Source: Nitrospira sp. (GTDB taxonomy: Bacteria > Nitrospirota > Nitrospiria > Nitrospirales > Nitrospiraceae). Taken from it: DNA of 16,787 nt. The notes beneath the pieces are model-generated. The model was not told where the DNA came from. It saw only the letters and a program-made list of their open reading frames with translations, and did not search any database. How positions within the stretch are numbered: position 1 is the first letter of the stretch; each line of letters opens with the position of its first letter. Shown piece after piece: positions 15,486 through 16,787 of this stretch. The stretch spans positions 1 through 16,787 of the forward strand of contig JAJFBJ010000066.1 in the NCBI GenBank assembly GCA_020697375.1, read 5' to 3'. A program made the translations under genes and the position numbers.

Positions 15486-15533
15486 ACGGTGAAATTCGAG
15501 GGAGTTCCAGGGTACTCCCTAGCTGTTCACCGT
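15486..15533. repeat. nested inverted repeat (two-tier hairpin) upstream of hemerythrin gene
   Basis: ACGGTGAA (15486-15493) pairs with TTCACCGT (15526-15533), and inside it AGGGAGT (15499-15505) pairs with ACTCCCT (15514-15520). The two stems, 8 and 7 pairs, are separated by a symmetric 5-by-5 internal loop, with an 8-base apical loop. The whole lies in the gap between the DUF2238 pair and the hemerythrin gene. No T-run follows, so it may be an operator, a structured leader or an atypical terminator. Confidence 0.5.
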
Positions 15534-15618
15534 CATGAACTGGCGTTATCACTAGGAGTATGAGGTTGCACCCGCTTTGAGGTTCGCTTTCGGAGGATCG
15601 ATCGACGAGGGAGGAACC

Positions 15619-16122
15619 ATGACTGACACAATGCGGACAATGGAAGCAGCCTCCGCGACGGTTCTGGATCGGCTCCGTGAGGACCATCACAAGGTCAAAC
15701 AACTGTTTGTGGATTTCGAATCGACGACGGAGAGCCAGGAGAAACAGCGGATCGTCAAGACCGCGCTGTACGCGCTTCAGGAACATGCCTATGTGGAGGA
15801 GAAGGCGGTGTATCCGGTATTCGAAGCCTCTTTGGACGACGGACAACTCGTGCGCGAAGCGCTGGAAGAACATCATGTCGTGCATTTGCTGATCGCCGAG
15901 CTTCAAAAGCTGTCGCCGGCCGATCAGCGGTTCGAGGCGAAGTTTGCCGTTCTGGCGGAAAATGTGAAACACCACATCAAAGAGGAAGAAGGGGAAATCT
16001 TTCCGCGGGCAGAGGGAATGGAACTCGACTGGGCTAGCTTGTCCGACAAAGCCCTGCAAGCCAGGGAACGGTTTGCGACGAAGCGGGGTTTCGGGAAGTC
16101 GGGCGCAAAAAGCAAAAACTAA
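15619..16122 (+). CDS. hemerythrin HHE-domain protein
   Basis: The 167-residue protein is a four-helix hemerythrin-like bundle. The probable di-iron ligands are visible: REDHHKV (His23/24), EHAYVEEKAVYP (His56, Glu60), EEHHVVH (His85/86, His89) and VKHHIKEEEGEIFP (His118/119, Glu122). Such soluble proteins bind oxygen, nitric oxide or iron, or protect iron-sulphur clusters; the role here cannot be told. The C-terminus (RFATKRGFGKSGAKSKN) is basic and probably flexible. The ATG at 15619 is chosen for GGGAGGA 2-3 bases before it; the frame is open to 15577 but with no family sequence. It is followed by the PRC-barrel gene after 24 bases, indicating one transcript. Confidence 0.88.
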   Translation: MTDTMRTMEAASATVLDRLREDHHKVKQLFVDFESTTESQEKQRIVKTALYALQEHAYVEEKAVYPVFEASLDDGQLVREALEEHHVVHLLIAELQKLSPADQRFEAKFAVLAENVKHHIKEEEGEIFPRAEGMELDWASLSDKALQARERFATKRGFGKSGAKSKN

Positions 16123-16146
16123 TGCGAAGTGGAAAGGAAGGACGAA

Positions 16147-16506
16147 ATGGCGACAAAAATGGGCAGACGCATGTTAGCGGCCTCGACCATCGAGGGCACA
16201 GGGGTCCAAAACGCGGCGGGAGAAGATCTGGGAGAAATCAACGAGCTCATGATCGACTTGGAGAAAGGAAGAATCGCCTATGCCGTGCTGTCGTTCGGCG
16301 GATTTCTCGGCATGGGAGACAAGCTGTTCGCGCTTCCGTGGGAGGTGCTGAACATCTCCCCCGGTGGAGACGTATTCATACTCAATGTGCCGAGAGAAAA
16401 GCTTGAACAGGCTCCCGGCTTCGATCCGGACAATTGGCCGGATATGGCGGATACGACCTGGGGAGAAAGCGTCCATACGTATTACGGCTATAAGCCCTAT
16501 TGGTGA
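16147..16506 (+). CDS. PRC-barrel domain protein
   Basis: The 119-residue protein holds a single PRC-barrel fold: LAASTIEGTGVQNAAGEDLG (10-29), an acidic IDLEKGRIAYAVLSFGG (36-52), then MGDKLFALPWEVL (56-68) and VFILNVPREKLEQAPGFD (76-93). PRC barrels bind RNA or protein in RimM and the photosynthetic reaction centre H subunit; stand-alone forms occur in stress-related clusters, with no defined job. The tail ends in aromatic residues (HTYYGYKPYW). The ATG at 16147 has GGAAAGGAAGG upstream; an in-frame GTG at 16129 precedes that site and is unlikely. No membrane segment or signal peptide is seen. Confidence 0.87.
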   Translation: MATKMGRRMLAASTIEGTGVQNAAGEDLGEINELMIDLEKGRIAYAVLSFGGFLGMGDKLFALPWEVLNISPGGDVFILNVPREKLEQAPGFDPDNWPDMADTTWGESVHTYYGYKPYW

Positions 16507-16575
16507 AAGGAGGCACAGGTGGGGTTCAAGGAGGACAGTCAGGGTGCTAAACATTCCAATAAAGGAGACGATCGT

Positions 16576-16787
16576 ATGAAACGTCATCTAGCCATTTATG
16601 CAGGTACCATTGCCTTTTTGCTCGCGACCGGTGGGCCGGTATTGAGCGAGCCTACAGGGTCCAGCACCATGGGGTCCGGCAGCACGACTCCCACTCAGCC
16701 GGTCACCCCGGATAAAACAACCGATTTGACCGGTGGCAAGGCTGGCATTCCTGAAGAATATTCGGATACGCCGGTTCGACAGGGAAA
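16576..16787 (+). CDS. exported hypothetical protein, 3' end beyond window
   Basis: Seventy codons are visible. The start MKRHLAIYAGTIAFLLATGG is a signal peptide with cleavage likely near VLS-EP, followed by a low-complexity Ser/Thr/Gly/Pro stretch (GSSTMGSGSTTPTQPVTPD). The protein should be exported to the periplasm or envelope. The ATG at 16576 has AAAGGAG 8 bases before it. The same frame is open back to a GTG at 16519, which has an excellent AAGGAGG before it; starting there would bury the signal sequence behind 19 polar residues, so the ATG is preferred. It follows the PRC-barrel gene by 69 bases. Function not recognised. Confidence 0.65.
   Translation, partial: MKRHLAIYAGTIAFLLATGGPVLSEPTGSSTMGSGSTTPTQPVTPDKTTDLTGGKAGIPEEYSDTPVRQG

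Overview
The window reads as bacterial chromosome of moderately high GC, most like a member of the Nitrospirota (Nitrospira-type). This assignment is an inference from gene content and style: a two-haem MauG/CcpA-like peroxidase with a long N-terminus, a soluble histidine kinase with a long charged coiled coil, a treZ/glgC/treY cluster, and an intergenic inverted-repeat element. It was not tested against any database.

Left end (1-2560) looks like accessory or decaying DNA. It holds the start of a possible small minus-strand gene cut by the window edge, a G-run block with quadruplex potential beside a hairpin, and the 5' half of a tRNA-Arg(CCT) whose promoter-like sequence survives but whose 3' half is gone. 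On the minus strand follow a cytoplasmic histidine kinase split by a +1 frame change and, upstream of it, a small cysteine-motif (zinc-ribbon-like) protein. A possibly broken small membrane protein on the plus strand, a strong hairpin and a 2-copy tandem repeat complete the region.

Middle (2561-7225): a SAM-dependent methyltransferase; then a secreted di-haem cytochrome c peroxidase-like protein followed by a 2-Cys peroxiredoxin (AhpC type), together a peroxide-removal pair in periplasm and cytoplasm; then a convergent FAD-dependent amine oxidase. Between the convergent genes lies an 86-bp element with perfect 9-bp terminal inverted repeats.

Right part (7442-15421): a plus-strand storage-sugar cluster, treZ, a stand-alone CBM48 glycogen-binding protein, glgC and treY. 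GlgC makes ADP-glucose for alpha-glucan synthesis. TreY converts the reducing end of the glucan to a trehalosyl end and TreZ releases trehalose, so the cluster links glycogen building with trehalose production. No glycogen synthase, branching or debranching enzyme is in the window. Two tandem paralogous DUF2238 (YjdF-like) membrane proteins follow treY.

Right edge (15422-16787): a nested inverted repeat, then a hemerythrin HHE protein, a PRC-barrel protein and the start of a small exported protein, closely spaced on the plus strand, with a look of stress or redox physiology.
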